A stretch of 64,000 bases of DNA, from NCBI RefSeq assembly GCF_000372725.1, contig NW_005198244.1:710578-774577 (forward strand). The letters are read 5' to 3'. Shown one piece after another: positions 31,913-43,209 of this stretch (its first letter is position 1; the number at the start of each line of letters is the position of its first letter). The notes under the pieces were generated by a model. That model saw only the letters and a program-made list of their open reading frames with translations, was not told the origin of the DNA and did not search any database. The position numbers were made by a program, and so were the translations under genes. The stretch comes from Emiliania huxleyi CCMP1516 (lineage: Eukaryota > Haptophyta > Isochrysidales > Noelaerhabdaceae).

Positions 31913-34900
31913 CTCCTCATCATTATCGAGTGCGCCCTTCTGGCCGATGACGCGGTTGATGATCTCGCGCGTGCGCGAGAAGGAGCCGTCCTCAGCCGGC
32001 TTCTCGAGCAGGTTGTGGAAGCCCTCGAGCTCTCCCGACTTGAAGTAGCGCGCCTCATCGGCGCCGCGCAGCGCGACGTTCTCCTGCGTCTGCTTGTACA
32101 GCTGGCGGAGGTACATCTTCTCCTCGAGCGTGTCCGACGAGACGAGGCGGTAGACGTTGACGTCGTGCCTGCGGCGAGGGGGGGGGGGGGAGCGGTTGGG
32201 GGGGGCGGCCGTGCGAGGCTGATGGCGGCGGGCGGCGGGCGGGCGGCGCTTGCCGTTGGCCGATGCGGTAGGCGCGGTCTTGCGCCTGCATGTCGTGCGA
32301 CGGGTTCCAGTTCGGGTCGAAGATGACGACGACGGTGGCGGCGACGAGGTTGAGGCCGAGGCCGCCCGCCTTTGTGGAGAGGAGGAAGACGAAGATGGAC
32401 TCCTGGGTGTTGAACTCGTCGACGAGCTGCGTGCGCCTACCGAGACGCGCCGAGATTCGCCGAGATGCGCCGAGACTGGGACGCGCTCGCCCCACGAGCC
32501 GCGTGCGCGCTTCTTTGCGGAGGTCTTGCCGTCGAGGCGGCGGTAGTTGTAGCCCGCCCGCGCGACCATGTCCTGTGGACATGTCTCGGACATGTCACGG
32601 ACGTGTCCCGGACATGTCCGCCCCCCGCCCGCGAGGCGCTGTCCTCGAGGATGTCGAGCATGACAGTCGAGTACGAGAAGAGGAGCACCTTTGCACTCCG
32701 CAGCCGCCACGTGCTCAGCAGCCCTCTGAGCGCGCGCATCTTGCCGCACTTGTCGACGCTGCCGCGCGAGAGGAAGGTGTTGTCGCGCGTCGTCGCGCCC
32801 GCGCCGAGCGCCATCTCCGCAAAGTCCTGCTGCTTCGCGCGCTGCCCGGGCTTCATCGGCTCGTCGGGGTCGGGCTTGAGCATCTCGAGGTGGTTGCACA
32901 CCTTGAGCAGGAAGGACATCGCCGGCATGCCGATGCAGCTCGGGCACCACTTGCACGCCTCGCCGTCGGGGTGGTGGTGCCGCGCGAGCACGCCGTCCAT
33001 GTCGAGCTTGCAGCACTTCGAGTAGCACTCGTCCTCGTTCCCGCACATGTAGCAGGGCCTCTTGTGCATGTTGCGGAGGGCGACGTAGTCGGGCGAGTCG
33101 AGCACGCGCGCGTACACCTGATCTCCCGGGTGATCCCGGGTGATCTCGGCTGATCCCGGCTGATCTCGGCTCATCTCGGCCGAGGCTCGCCTCGCGCTGC
33201 GCGTCGGCGAGCTTGCAAAACACGATGTTGTCCGTCTTCTTCGGCATCTCGCCCGAGAGCACCTGGCCTCGGGGGGGCCGCGGGTCACCTCGTCTCCTCT
33301 CGCTCCGTCTCGGCGCGCCGTCTTCTCCCGCCTCCCTTCTCCCTTCTCCCGCCTCCCTTCTCCCTTCTCCCTTCTCCCTTCTCCCGCCTCCCGTCTCCCT
33401 TCTCCCGCCTCCCTTCTCCCGCCTCTCTTCTCCCGCCCCTCTTCTCCCGCCCCTCTTCTCCCGCCTCCCGCCTCCCTTCTCCCGCCTCCCTTCTCCCGCC
33501 TCCCTTCTCCCGCCTCCCTTCTCCCGCCTCCCTTCTCCCTTCTCCCTTCTCCCGCCTCTCTTCTCCCGCCCCTCTTCTCCCGCCTCCCGCCTCTCTTCTC
33601 CCGCCTCTCGAGAGAGCGCCTCCTTGGTGCGCTGCAGCATCCACTCGTCAATCAGCCGGCGCAGGTCCGCCTGCCGCAGGATGCGCTGGCGCAGCTCGTG
33701 CTGCGACGCGTCCATCTTCATGCCCGCCTTGAGCGCCTTCTCGTAGTACTGCTTGAAGTCCTTCTTGTCGCCGACGTGCGACTTGGACACAAAATCGAGC
33801 AGCGCCCACAGCTCCATGTGGTTGTTGGACATCGGCGTGCCTGCTCGCCGCACCAGGAGGGTGGGCGAGGAAAAGAGAGCCCCCGCTGGCGGCGACGCCG
33901 GCGGACGGCAACGATCTCGGCTAGCCTCGGCTAGTCTCGGCTAGCCTCGGCTAGCCTCGGCTAGTCTCGGCTGCTAGTCTCGCGCCCGTCAGCGCGAAGC
34001 GCGAGGGGCACGCCACCCGCTGCGCGCTCTCCGTCACCTTGGCCTTAGGGTTCTTGAGCTTGTGCGCCTCGTCCCACACCGTCGCCTCCCACGGGTGGCC
34101 CGCGAGGTCTCTCTGGCAGTTGACCACCGTCTCGTACGTCGTGAGCACAACCTCGCACTCGCGGCTCGCCAGCGCGCGCAGCGCCGCCTCCTTCTCCGCC
34201 CCGTGGCAGACCGCCAGCCGGAAGCAGCCCCAGGTGCGGAACTCGCGCTTCCAGTTGCCCAGCGTCGACATCGGGACGACGACGAGCACCTGCTCATACC
34301 CCCTCTCGCTGATTCCCCTCCCGGCCCCTCTCGGCCCCTCTCGGCTTCTCCCGGCTCCTCTCGGCTCCTCTCGGCTCCTCTCGGCTTCTCTCGGCCTCTC
34401 TCGGCTCCTCTCGGCCCCTCTCGGCTCCTCTCGGCCCCTCTTGGCCTCTCTCGGCCCCTCTCGGCTTCTCCCGGCTCCTCTCGGCTCCTCTCGGCTCCTC
34501 TCGGCTCCTCTCGGCTTCTCTCGGCCTCTCTCGGCTCCTCTCGGCCCCTCTCGGCTCCTCTCGGCCCCTCTCGGCTCCTCTCGGCCTCTCTCGGCTCCTC
34601 TCGGCCCCTCTCGGCTCCTCTCGGCCCCTCTCGGCTCCTCTGGGCTTCTCTCGGCTCCTCTCGGCTCCTCTCGGCTCCTCTCGGCTCCTCTCGGCTTCTC
34701 TCGGCCTCTCTCGGCTCCTCTCGGCCCCTCTCGGCTCCTCTCGGCCCCTCTCGGCTCCTCTCGGCCTCTCTCGGCTCCTCTCGGCCCCTCTCGGCTCCTC
34801 TCGGCCCCTCTCGGCTCCTCTGGGCTTCTCTCGGCTCCTCTCGGCTCCTCTCGGCTCCTCTCGGCTTCTCTCGGCCTCTCTCGGCCTCTCTCGGCCTCTC

Positions 34901-36583
34901 TCGGCCCATCTGGGCTCATCTGGGCTTCTCTCGGCTCCTCTGGGCTTCTCTCGGCTCCTCTCGGCTCGCCTCGCGGTGGTCGTCCTCGGGCAGAGGGAAG
35001 CGCCTCTGCCGGTCCTCCTCGGCCGCCGTCTTGCCGAGGACCGCGCCTGCAATCTCCAACGATCTCGGATCATCTCGGGTGATCTGAGAATGCCGCCGCC
35101 GTGCCGAGCAACGCGCCGAGAGAGGCGAGCTGCGCCGAATCTCTCAATCTCGGGTCATCTCTTTTGGGCGTGACGCGCCGAGAAAGGCGATCGTCTGCAC
35201 CGTCTTGCCGAGCCCCATCTCGTCGCCGAGGATGCCTCCCCGCCCGCGCGCGTACTGCCTCCACAGGAACTCGACGCCGGTCCTTTGGTACGACCGGAGC
35301 CGCCTAGCGGAAGGTGCATGGGAGGTTCATGCAGCTGCACTCCCACGCCACCCCCCTCCCCCCCTTGGGGTCGAGTGAGGCGCGCCGGTTGATAGCGGCC
35401 GGCACTGCTGCGCGGGGAGGGTAGAGCGACTCCCTTCCGGCCGGCAGCTGCGCGGGACGCGGCCTGGCGCCGAGCTCGATCGGGCCGGCAGTCGGGTCGA
35501 TCGGGTCCGAAGTGAGCTTTGGCCAGCCGTCGCACGCGCCTGATTCAGTAATCACACTTTGCGGGACCCTCCTTTTCAAGCGTGTGCTTTGGCCAGCCGT
35601 CGCACGCGCCCTCGTCGTCGTCGTCCGTCGCGCTACCCGCGTCGTCCCCCGCCGCCCCCGCCTCAACGCCCTCCTCCACCTCCATCTCCTCCTCCCCCTC
35701 CACCTCCCACAGCACGTCGTCCGAGGGCGCGCCAACAGCTGCACCACCCCTGCCAAAAGCTGCGCCACCACTGCTGCTGCCCGCCGCAGCCCCGCCGCCG
35801 TCACCGCCGCCGCCACTGCCGCCGCCTTGGTCGCGCTTGACGCGCTTTGCGCTGCTTGTGCCAGCGCCGCCCCTGCCGCCGCCGCCCCTGCCGCCGCCCC
35901 TTCCTCCGCCTCTCCCGCCGCCCCGTCCTCCGCCCCTTCCTCCGCCGCCGCTCGTGCCGGCGCCAGAGGAGGAGGAGGAAGGGCCAGCGGGTGGCCGGCG
36001 CGCAGTCTTTGGGCGCTTGGGCTGCGGCTGGTCCTGGTTCCCGGCGGTCGACCGGTTGAGCCGGCTGAGGATGGCCGCAAGCCCGCCCCCCTCCTCCTCC
36101 TCGCCTGGGTGTGCCGGAGGGTGGCACGTGGGAGGGCGAGGGCGAGGGCGTGGGGAGAAAGGTGCACAGTCGTGGCGTGCGGGAATGGCGGGGTGCGTCG
36201 GAGCACGGCGCGCCTTCCGCGTCAGGCGCGGCCACGGTTGGAGAATCGGTCCCGCCGGCTGCGGCATGAGCGCCGCTGGGCGCGGCGGCAGCGGCAGCGC
36301 TGGGTGCGGCGGCGGTACTGGAGGGGCTCGCGCTGGTGGTGGGGCGGTCGGCGGGGAGTGTGTAGAGTCCGATAGCACCGAGGTCCGATGCCAGGGCGCT
36401 GCCAGGGGCGGCACCCGAGGGCAGCGGTCTGCTGTAGCTGTAGCTGCTGAAGCTGCTGCCGCCGCCGCAGCTGCCGTAGCTGGTCGCACTCGTTGCCGCA
36501 AACGCGCTGCCGCTCGGCGGCGGGGCGGGCTCGCTCGGCGCCGGCGCCGGCTCGTCGTCGTCTTCAAACAGGCTGTCCATCAT
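31155..36583 (-). CDS. SNF2-family ATPase, ERCC6L2/SWI2 type, 13 exons
   Basis: Exons: 36583-36214, 36104-35610, 35539-35386, 35303-35179, 35046-34970, 34289-33986, 33840-33620, 33262-33191, 33117-32644, 32572-32511, 32436-32254, 32168-31679, 31628-31155; sum 1167 codons. All 12 introns close in frame: eleven start GC and 32573-32643 starts GA. Motifs in order: disordered acidic N-terminus, [18 protein letters not shown], Walker [46 protein letters not shown]-like, [55 protein letters not shown]. The following DVNVYRL...[12 protein letters not shown] and RYF segment is typical of ERCC6L2 and plant SWI2 rather than CSB or Rad54. It would remodel chromatin or DNA-protein complexes in the nucleus, in DNA repair. 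It has a Cys cluster ([15 protein letters not shown]) after the first lobe. The C-terminus is Gly/Ala-rich. Confidence 0.88.
33297..33612. repeat. Intronic minisatellite, TTCTCCCGCCTCCC type
   Basis: About 315 bp of degenerate 6- to 13-bp pyrimidine-rich units fills most of the intron 33263-33619 of the SNF2 gene. Confidence 0.9.
34310..34968. repeat. Intronic minisatellite, TCTCGGCTCC type, 660 bp
   Basis: About sixty degenerate 10-bp units (TCTCGGCTCC, TCTCGGCCCC, TCTCGGCTTC) fill nearly all of the intron 34290-34969. Units are also arranged in larger repeated blocks of about 90-180 bp, showing later block duplication. Because no unit contains a stop, several frames stay open through it and look like false ORFs. 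Confidence 0.95.
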
Positions 36584-38089
36584 CGGAGCTGGAGGCGGTC
36601 AGCCGGGCGCCGCGCTCGAGACTGGCCTCGCCGGCTGCTCCAGCAACCTGGCCTCGAAAAGAAAACCACCCGCGACATGGCTCGGGCGCCTCCCACAGTG
36701 TGGTGGTGTGAGCACACAAGATTTGGTTTTGTGCCGTGTGCGTGTGCCGACGCAACGCGGCACCCACCGATACACACACAACGTGTGCGCCTGGCGAGCC
36801 TGGCTGGCTTCAGACACGAGCGGCATGGAGGGGGAGGGCAACCTGCCCGGGGAATCGGACTCGCAAGGCAGTTCTCCAGCATGCCAGATGGATCTGGACG
36901 ACGAGGAGGAGGAGGGGGCGCCCGGGGGGGGGGGGGGGGGGGGCTTCCAAACCCCTCCAGGGTCCAGCTTCCAGCTTTCATCCGATGGGCAAAGGGATCA
37001 AGGACCCTCCCTCTTAGGGGAGGGGGTACCCCAAACATGGACCTGCCCCCCGAAAGCAGCAACCTTGAACTCGGGGGCCCCAAGCTTCTCCTCCATCAAA
37101 ACCCCCGGGGGGGGAACCGGGGCCCCAGGGTGGGCAACATAACGAGGGCCTGCAGGGACCCCTTGGGGGGGCTGCCGGGCAAACCCCCCCTTGGGCTCTT
37201 GAAAAAGCCCGAAGGACAAGCAGCATGGGTGCCCCCCAACGTCCCCCCACGGGGTCTCCGGGAGGGGGGACCCCCCGCGGAACTTTTTGCGGAACTGGGG
37301 GCTGTGCCCCCCAACCCCGATCCCGCCCAAATTTGGAATGCAGGAAAAGCCCGTGAAAGTGGCCCCCCCTTAGGAGTCCCCAAAAAAATCCCCGGGGACT
37401 CCTGTCTTGATCCGGTTGACGAGCTGTCTGTACGCGCACGGCGCGCAACAGAAGGTTTGGAGGCAGAGGCAATTGTCGGAGAAGCAGCCCTTGTCGGAGC
37501 AGCAGTCAATCAGCTGCGCTGGTGCTGCCAGTCATCGTTGCCCATGTCGTTGCCGCCGGCCATGATGTGAGTAGAGACGCGAGTCGGATTTGCAATGGCG
37601 GTCCGCATGGGCACCGCGGTGGGGAGGGGCGTCGTGTAGTACTCGGCTGACATCGCACCGGCCTTCTTCTCTCAGATTCTCTCCGTTGCGCGATCAGCGC
37701 CTCTTTTCATTATTGTAGTGCCCGCCGCGATGCACTCCGGACTTCAATGAAAAGAGGCGGCTGCATGGGGCGGGGTCCGGGGGAGCAGCGACAGAGGGCC
37801 TACCCCGGCACCTAACTCTAGTACTCTAAGCAAGTAAGAGTTCTGGGCCACTGGCTCTCTCTCTCTCTCTCTCTCTCTCCCCGAACTCTCGCGGGTGTGA
37901 TGTATGTAGGAAGTGAAGAACAGCCAGGCTCGGTCGGACTGGACACCAACGCGGTATGGTGGACGCGGGACAGATGACGACGACACGCTCGAGCGACACA
38001 CAGACACACACAAGCTCACAGAGACACAGGTGTGAATGTGAGGAGTCCGACTGCTGAAGCGACCTGCAGCACAGCAGCACACCATCACC
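36584..38089. other. Region without a gene; part looks like poor-quality sequence
   Basis: 36584-36900 precedes the SNF2 start. 36915-37400 is unlike anything else here: runs of G, C, A and T of four to twenty bases follow each other, as if homopolymers were inflated. 37698-37711 and 37746-37759 form a 14-bp perfect hairpin with a 34-base loop. 37853-37880 is a CT microsatellite, and 37907-38030 a shared upstream segment listed separately. Confidence 0.5.
37907..38030 (+). promoter_or_regulatory. Shared upstream segment, copy 1
   Basis: Runs from GTAGGAAGTGAAGAACAG through GGACTGGACACCAACGCGGT to a CACAGACACACACAAG stretch, 60 bp before the ATG of the small gene at 38090. The same segment in inverted orientation lies upstream of the GT90 gene (43371-43210). 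A CT-rich run precedes both. It may be a shared promoter/5'-UTR or a small dispersed element. Confidence 0.55.
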
Positions 38090-38380
38090 ATGCCGATTAC
38101 ATCTAAGCAGGCGATCGCAGCGGGCAAGGCTATGTACGATGCCGACGACGACAACTATTTCGACCCCATGGACATGCGCGGTATCGGCTGGGACGATATT
38201 TGCGAGGAGCTCGAGGGCGCGGAGCTGCGCGACATGGAGAACGCGATTCGCCAGTACGAAGATATGGCCTATCGTACGAACGGCGACGCGACCGAGGCCG
38301 CGCACTTTTTCAACGGATATCTCAAACTCGCTGAAGACAAGCGCAAGAAGCAGGTGAAGCAGCCGACCCCGTCAGACTAG
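38090..38380 (+). CDS. Small acidic protein, unknown
   Basis: A 96-residue single-exon frame with a clear ATG after an A-rich CACCATCACC context and a TAG stop. The composition is unlike the Ala/Arg-rich noise frames: acidic, helix-forming, with Y-D-A-D-D-D-N-Y-F-D-P near the start and a basic tail. No signal peptide, membrane segment or known motif. The upstream shared segment supports a real transcript. Its base composition is lower in GC than its neighbours. Confidence 0.6.
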   Translation: MPITSKQAIAAGKAMYDADDDNYFDPMDMRGIGWDDICEELEGAELRDMENAIRQYEDMAYRTNGDATEAAHFFNGYLKLAEDKRKKQVKQPTPSD

Positions 38381-39009
38381 ACGACATGCAGTGCCGCAGC
38401 CAAGATTTCGCGCAAGGCAAGCGACGAGTAAATGCGGGACGGCTGGGATATTTATCTCTCTCGACCGTTGTGGAGGGTGCCGCGAATCGAATCCGATTCG
38501 CATTGGGCGATGTGAGCGTGGTCTCTGCACTCTGGTCTTGTGGTGTGCGGACAACGCAAAGTCGCATCAATCACGGTTCGCGCCACGGATACCGGACGCC
38601 AGCACACACGGCTAGATTTCAGGCGGGCCGCCTAGCCCCTGGGGTCGGAGTCAGAATCGGTTGGGTGGCGCGCAGGGCGCGGGCTTCGCTTTCGGGCCCG
38701 TGTCGCCTGGCGGTTGTGCCCGTTCGCCGCGTCAGCGGTCTGTGTGTTTTGCGTGATTTTTTGCGGGCGCCCACCGGCCGTCCACCTCGCCTAGGCCACC
38801 TCGAGCATCCACCGCGTCCGAACAGCCACGCAGAGCAAAATGGGCTGCTTGCTCGAGGCTGCTTGCTCGCGGCTCGCGCACTCCACCGCAGATTCCACAC
38901 GCGCCGGAGTGCGAGACTCACACCCTTCGACTCGCGGTCTTCCAACTCGTGACCGACCGATCACTCGTGGGTGGCACTGCCACCGCCCACAGGATGAGGA
39001 TCATGTGAT
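38381..39009. other. Intergenic, no gene seen
   Basis: Contains a small palindromic word GCGAATCGAATCCGATTCGC at about 38480. Nothing else stands out. Confidence 0.4.
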
Positions 39010-40405
39010 ATGCTCCGAGGTCGGGGAGAGAAGAAGACGTTCGCCGCGAAACGAACTCGCGTGGGACTCGCGCACACAGCCAAGCCCCTGGGTCTTTGGG
39101 TGATGCCCGCGCGCCTCTCGAGCGGCGCCTCCCGCGGGGCGGCCTGGGACCGCGACGCTCTCGTGTCAGCTGCCCGCCACAGCGCATGTGTGGTCCTCGA
39201 CCAGTGCCGGTGCGACCTCACTCAGCGACTAGGGCGTGCCCTCGATGAGGAGGATGCAGTCATGCTGCTGCGCTCGTCCTCCTACTTTGAGCGCTCGCCA
39301 GCGTTGCTGGCTGCGACTGAGGCGCGGCGCGATGCGCTCGAGGCATCGGTGGCGGACCTGCTCGGCACCGCGTGGCGAGGCATCGAGAGCCTCCTCCACG
39401 ACTCGCTCTCCACCCTCGCAGAGCGAGTAGAGCACGCCGCGCGCGAGGAGCTCTCCGAGCGGGTGATGACCACCAATAAGACGCTCTCTTTCACACACAC
39501 GCTGTCAACCCGGCCCCTTTCTCCCGTGCTCCCTTCAGGGAGCACGTCTCGAGGCGGGCATCGAAGCGACGCGACGGACGGCCGAGCTACGCGAGCGGCA
39601 GGAATGCGTGGTGACAGAGATGTGACCGGAGACGTACCGAGATCTTTCCAAGTTAATCCGAGTCACGTGAACAAAGGTGCGTGTGGAGAAGGCCTTTGCG
39701 GTACGGGACGCACTGGAGCGACGCGGCGCCAGCCTGGGCCTAGAGGGGTTGGATCTGGAGCGGAGGCGGCTCAAGGCTGCACTCGAGGCGAGTGAGCGCC
39801 GTCGGCGCGAGGCGGAGGAGGCTAGATGGAGAAGTTCTTTCAACCATGTACGTGCAGATCACGCGCAACGCTGACAGTCGTGCGTGATGCTGGAGTGGAA
39901 ACACACCCTAGGCGGAGGAGCGGGTGCAGACCCTCGAGACGATGATTGCGCGGAGCAAGGCGGACAAGGCGAGGGAGTCGGCGATGAGGCAGCAGTGCGT
40001 GCTCGCTACGGCGCAGAGGCGACCGCTACATGCCGCGCCAGCCGCCCTGTCCGCAGCCTCCGGCTCCGGGGCGGCGACGAGTAACGGCAGGTCTCTGCCG
40101 CCGCACGGTACAGCGCAGCAGCCTCTGAACGCGGCACCATCTCCGCAGCAGCGCGCGACGTCGCAAGCCCGACGCCCTCCCCAGGAGTCAGCACCGACAG
40201 AGGTGCAGTGGTGAATGAATCAATTGGCGCAACCATGCCAGTCACCGGCCTGACCCGGACAGTGCATGTGCTATAGGCTTCGGGGTCGGGGTCGGGGTCG
40301 GAGTCGCGGCTGCCCGAAAGAGAGCTCGAGCTCGACGAGAGATTGGCTGAGAGGCTCGCGCAGGAGAGGCTGATGCAGCGGATGGCAGAGATGGAGAGGA
40401 CTTGA
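39010..40405 (+). CDS. Coiled-coil protein, five exons
   Basis: Exons 39010-39462, 39539-39607, 39677-39811, 39912-40202 and 40277-40405 join to 358 residues with frame kept throughout. Introns begin GT, GT, GC and GT. The exon ends at the second intron could shift by three bases. Almost the whole protein is predicted coiled coil by eye: heptad-like Leu/Ala with Glu/Arg (LEAGIEATRRTAELRERQ; LERRRLKAALEASERRRRE; a final LDERLAERLAQERLMQRM), with an Ala/Ser/Pro-rich gap near residues 250-310. No specific family recognised; structural or cytoskeleton-associated roles are possible. It converges on the GT90 gene, 265 bp between stops. Confidence 0.65.
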
Positions 40406-40670
40406 GCCTTCGGAGGCAAGTGGCGTGGGACACACAGCTGAGATAGCTCTGGCCTCAACCACACCCTGTGAGCACAGCTTTCAGCACACAGCAGGCTTTC
40501 AGTGGATAGTGCAATGACCAATGAGCAATGTGCTTAATCAAGGTTGTCTGTGATAGATGTGGTGAAAAATGTGATCGATGATGTGGTGTAACGATAAACG
40601 GGCACGCGAATTCCACATTCCACGTACTCAGCACGGATTCGGAAAAGACGACTTATATGAAAGTCAAGAC

Positions 40671-42898
40671 TTATGTCCACTCGCGCCGCGCCCGGGGGTG
40701 GGGCTTTGGCCATGCGCCGTCGGGCTCCCAGCTCTCGGCGGTCGAGAAAGGCTGCGCAAAGTCGCACGCGTGCGGCTGCGCCTGCGGGCCGAGGTCGTGC
40801 GACGCGTAGCAGCGCGGCTTGGAGCCCGCGTAGGCGCCCCCCCACCCCGGCGGCGAGAGGACGGCGCCGGCGCGCGGCGGGTGGAGGCAGCTCGCGTTGT
40901 CCTGCGTCAGGTATCCGCTCAGCCAGCCGTGCGAGAGCGCGTAGTGCCGCCAGAGGTCGTCCTCGCAGTCGATCCGCACTGCGCCCGGCTGCGGCGCCAC
41001 GCGGAACGACTGCCGCTTCGAGTACTGCGTGAGCAGCTCCGCCATGAAGCCCGTCACCGCCGCCTCGTCCAGCGACGCCATGCGCGCGCGACCCGCCTCC
41101 GCCACGGCGCGCGCGTACTCGTCGTTGGCGCGCAGCCACTTGACGGCGGCGGGCACTTCGGCCGCCGTGTCGACCGCGTGGTAGTGCACGCCCGGCAGCA
41201 GGCCGTACTCGTAAAACTCCTTGTGGCGCATCCCCTCGCGGACGTACAGCACGACCGAGCCGCAGAGGAGCAGCGACTTGAACTTGTTCGCGTAGCCGAT
41301 CGACGCCGAGTTGAGCAGGTACTTGTAGCCGCACTGGTCCTCGAAGCGCATAAAGCACTTGTGCTTTTGGTAGCCGCCCGTCGCGTGCAGCTTCATCTCC
41401 TTGCACGTCTGCGTGATCTTGCCTGCTCACAACACCGTGCCGAGGTCGCCGAAATGAGGAGCTGCATCTCGGCCGCATCTCGGCTGTGGTCTCGGCGTCA
41501 TCTCGCCGTGATCGCCGATGAAGAGCTCATTCACAAACACCTCGCGAGGCGCTCGCTCCGCCACCGCCGCGAGTGCCTTGCGCCAGCCCGAGCCGACGTT
41601 GCCCGTGTGCATCGCTATCTCGAGCTTGTCCTCCCACCGAACCTGAGGGCGGCTCGATCTCGGCTCGATCTCGGCTCGATCTCGGCTCGATCTCGGCTCG
41701 ATCTCGCGTCGATCTCGGGTCGATCTCGGGCGGTCTAGATGCGTGTCCCCCCCAGCGCGCCTTGCCGCCCGCCTCGACTAGCTGCGGGTGGAGCACGGAC
41801 CACGGCGGCGTGCGCAGCTTGTGCGGCCTGTGCGGAAGGCACACCCCGCGCAGAGTCAGGACGCGTCCGGACACGCCCAGGAGAGTGCCGGCCGCCGTGT
41901 GGCCTGCGCGGAAAGTACCACGCAAAGTCGAGCCACGGCAGGTCCATCGTCGCCGCGTTGACCGTCGACGAAAAGATTGCGGGCGGGGCGGCGTTCGCGC
42001 CCCAGCGGCGGCAGGTGCGGCGCCACGCGCGCAAGTCGCCGGGCTCGGCGCGCGCGCGCGGCTCGTCGTTGGCGGCGACGACGACGTCGAGGTTGGGCAG
42101 CGCCTGGCGGTGGCGCGCGGAGGTGTCCCGGGACGTGTCTAGGACGTGTCTAGGACGTGTCTAGGAGGTGTCTAGGAGGTGTCTAGGAGGTGTCCCGGGA
42201 CGTGTCTAGGAGGTGTCTAGGAGGTGTCTAGGACGTGTCTAGGAGGTGTCTAGGAGGTGTCTAGGAGGTGTCCCGGGACGTGTCTAGGAGGTGTCTAGGA
42301 GGTGTCTAGGAGGTGTCTCGGCAGTGTCTCGGCTTTGTCTCGGCAGCGGTCTCGGAAGCGTCTAAGAAGCAAGCGCCGGGTGGCGCCGCAGCGTGGCGAG
42401 CAGCGGCATGATGCGCGCGGGCGCGTAGTGGCGGTCAAAGAAGATTGCGGCATAGTCGGTGACGTAGAGGCGGCCGTCGTGGACCTGCAGCCGGGCGCAG
42501 TACATGGCGGAGCCGTTGCACGCGGCGACCGCCGAGGCGAGGTTCTCCTGCGTCACGCTCGGCCACGGCTGCAGCAGGTCGCGCGCGACGCTCCTCCAAT
42601 CCCAGTGCGCATGCGCGGCGAGAAGCGCCTTGGCGTCTGCAGGCTGAGCGCCGGCAGCCGCCGCGGCCGACAGCGGCGAAGTCGTGCTCGTGCACGATGC
42701 GAGCTTTGCTTCCATTTTGGCGTGCAGCTGCTCGTAGCCGTGCAGCCGCTGCTGCAGCACCGTGTTTGCGAGCCGGAGATGGTCGAGCTCCGCGTCGGAG
42801 GCCTCGCCCGCGGCGCCGCCGCCGGCAAACGCAAGCGCCGTGAGGCCGAGGACCATGGCAGCGGCGAGAGCCAGGAGGCCGAGCGACGAGCCGGACAT
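40671..42898 (-). CDS. GT90 (CAP10/KDEL-motif type) glycosyltransferase, five exons
   Basis: Exons 42898-42377, 42103-41904, 41827-41761, 41642-41516 and 41422-40671 join to 555 residues. All four introns start GC and end AG, and splicing restores the family order. The N-terminus has a single signal anchor (about residues 5-27), as in type II Golgi enzymes, then a short coiled stem. LPNLDVVVAANDEPRA matches the GT90 LPDxxF/VxNxxD motif; later WRKALAAVAERAP, and the C-terminal GYKYLLNSASIGYANKFKSL with LPGVHYHAVD matches the nucleotide-sugar-binding end (K-Y...S.R-type and HY). Known relatives add xylose or glucose to proteins or polysaccharides in ER/Golgi. Two introns are satellites (42121-42340 and 41645-41735). 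Confidence 0.82.
41645..41735. repeat. Intronic satellite, GATCTCGGCTC type
   Basis: About eight 11-bp units inside the intron 41643-41760 of the GT90 gene. Confidence 0.9.
42121..42340. repeat. Intronic satellite, GTGTCTAGGA type
   Basis: About 20 units of 10-11 bp (GTGTCTAGGA, GTGTCCCGGG variants) inside the intron 42104-42376 of the GT90 gene. Confidence 0.95.
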
Positions 42899-43209
42899 GG
42901 GAGATGGTGTCCGAAACCCGCCCGAGGAGCGCGCGGGCCGGCTGCACTACCGGTGTCAGCGACACGGCGAAGAGAAACACCAACCCTCTTGGGGCACCAT
43001 TTTGGGCCGGCAGGAGCAGGAGAGCCCCACCTGTCCCCCTGATCGTCCTTCCAAAATCCTGCTCGTGCAGGTGGGGACCTTGTCCTCGTCCCATCCCTCG
43101 TTTGGCGTGTCTGTTTTCTTTCTTTCTTTCTTTGGGCCGCCCGGTTTGGGCAACTTTTCGATTGTTCACCTCTTGCGGTGCGAACACATCGGGATGTGTG
43201 GCAGCCCGG

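Noticed and set aside
33285-34919. Long open frames rich in Arg/Glu/Gly or Ser/Leu/Pro on both strands
   Set aside because: They are read-through of stop-free intronic minisatellites in the SNF2 gene; flanking exons and motifs lie on the minus strand and skip them.
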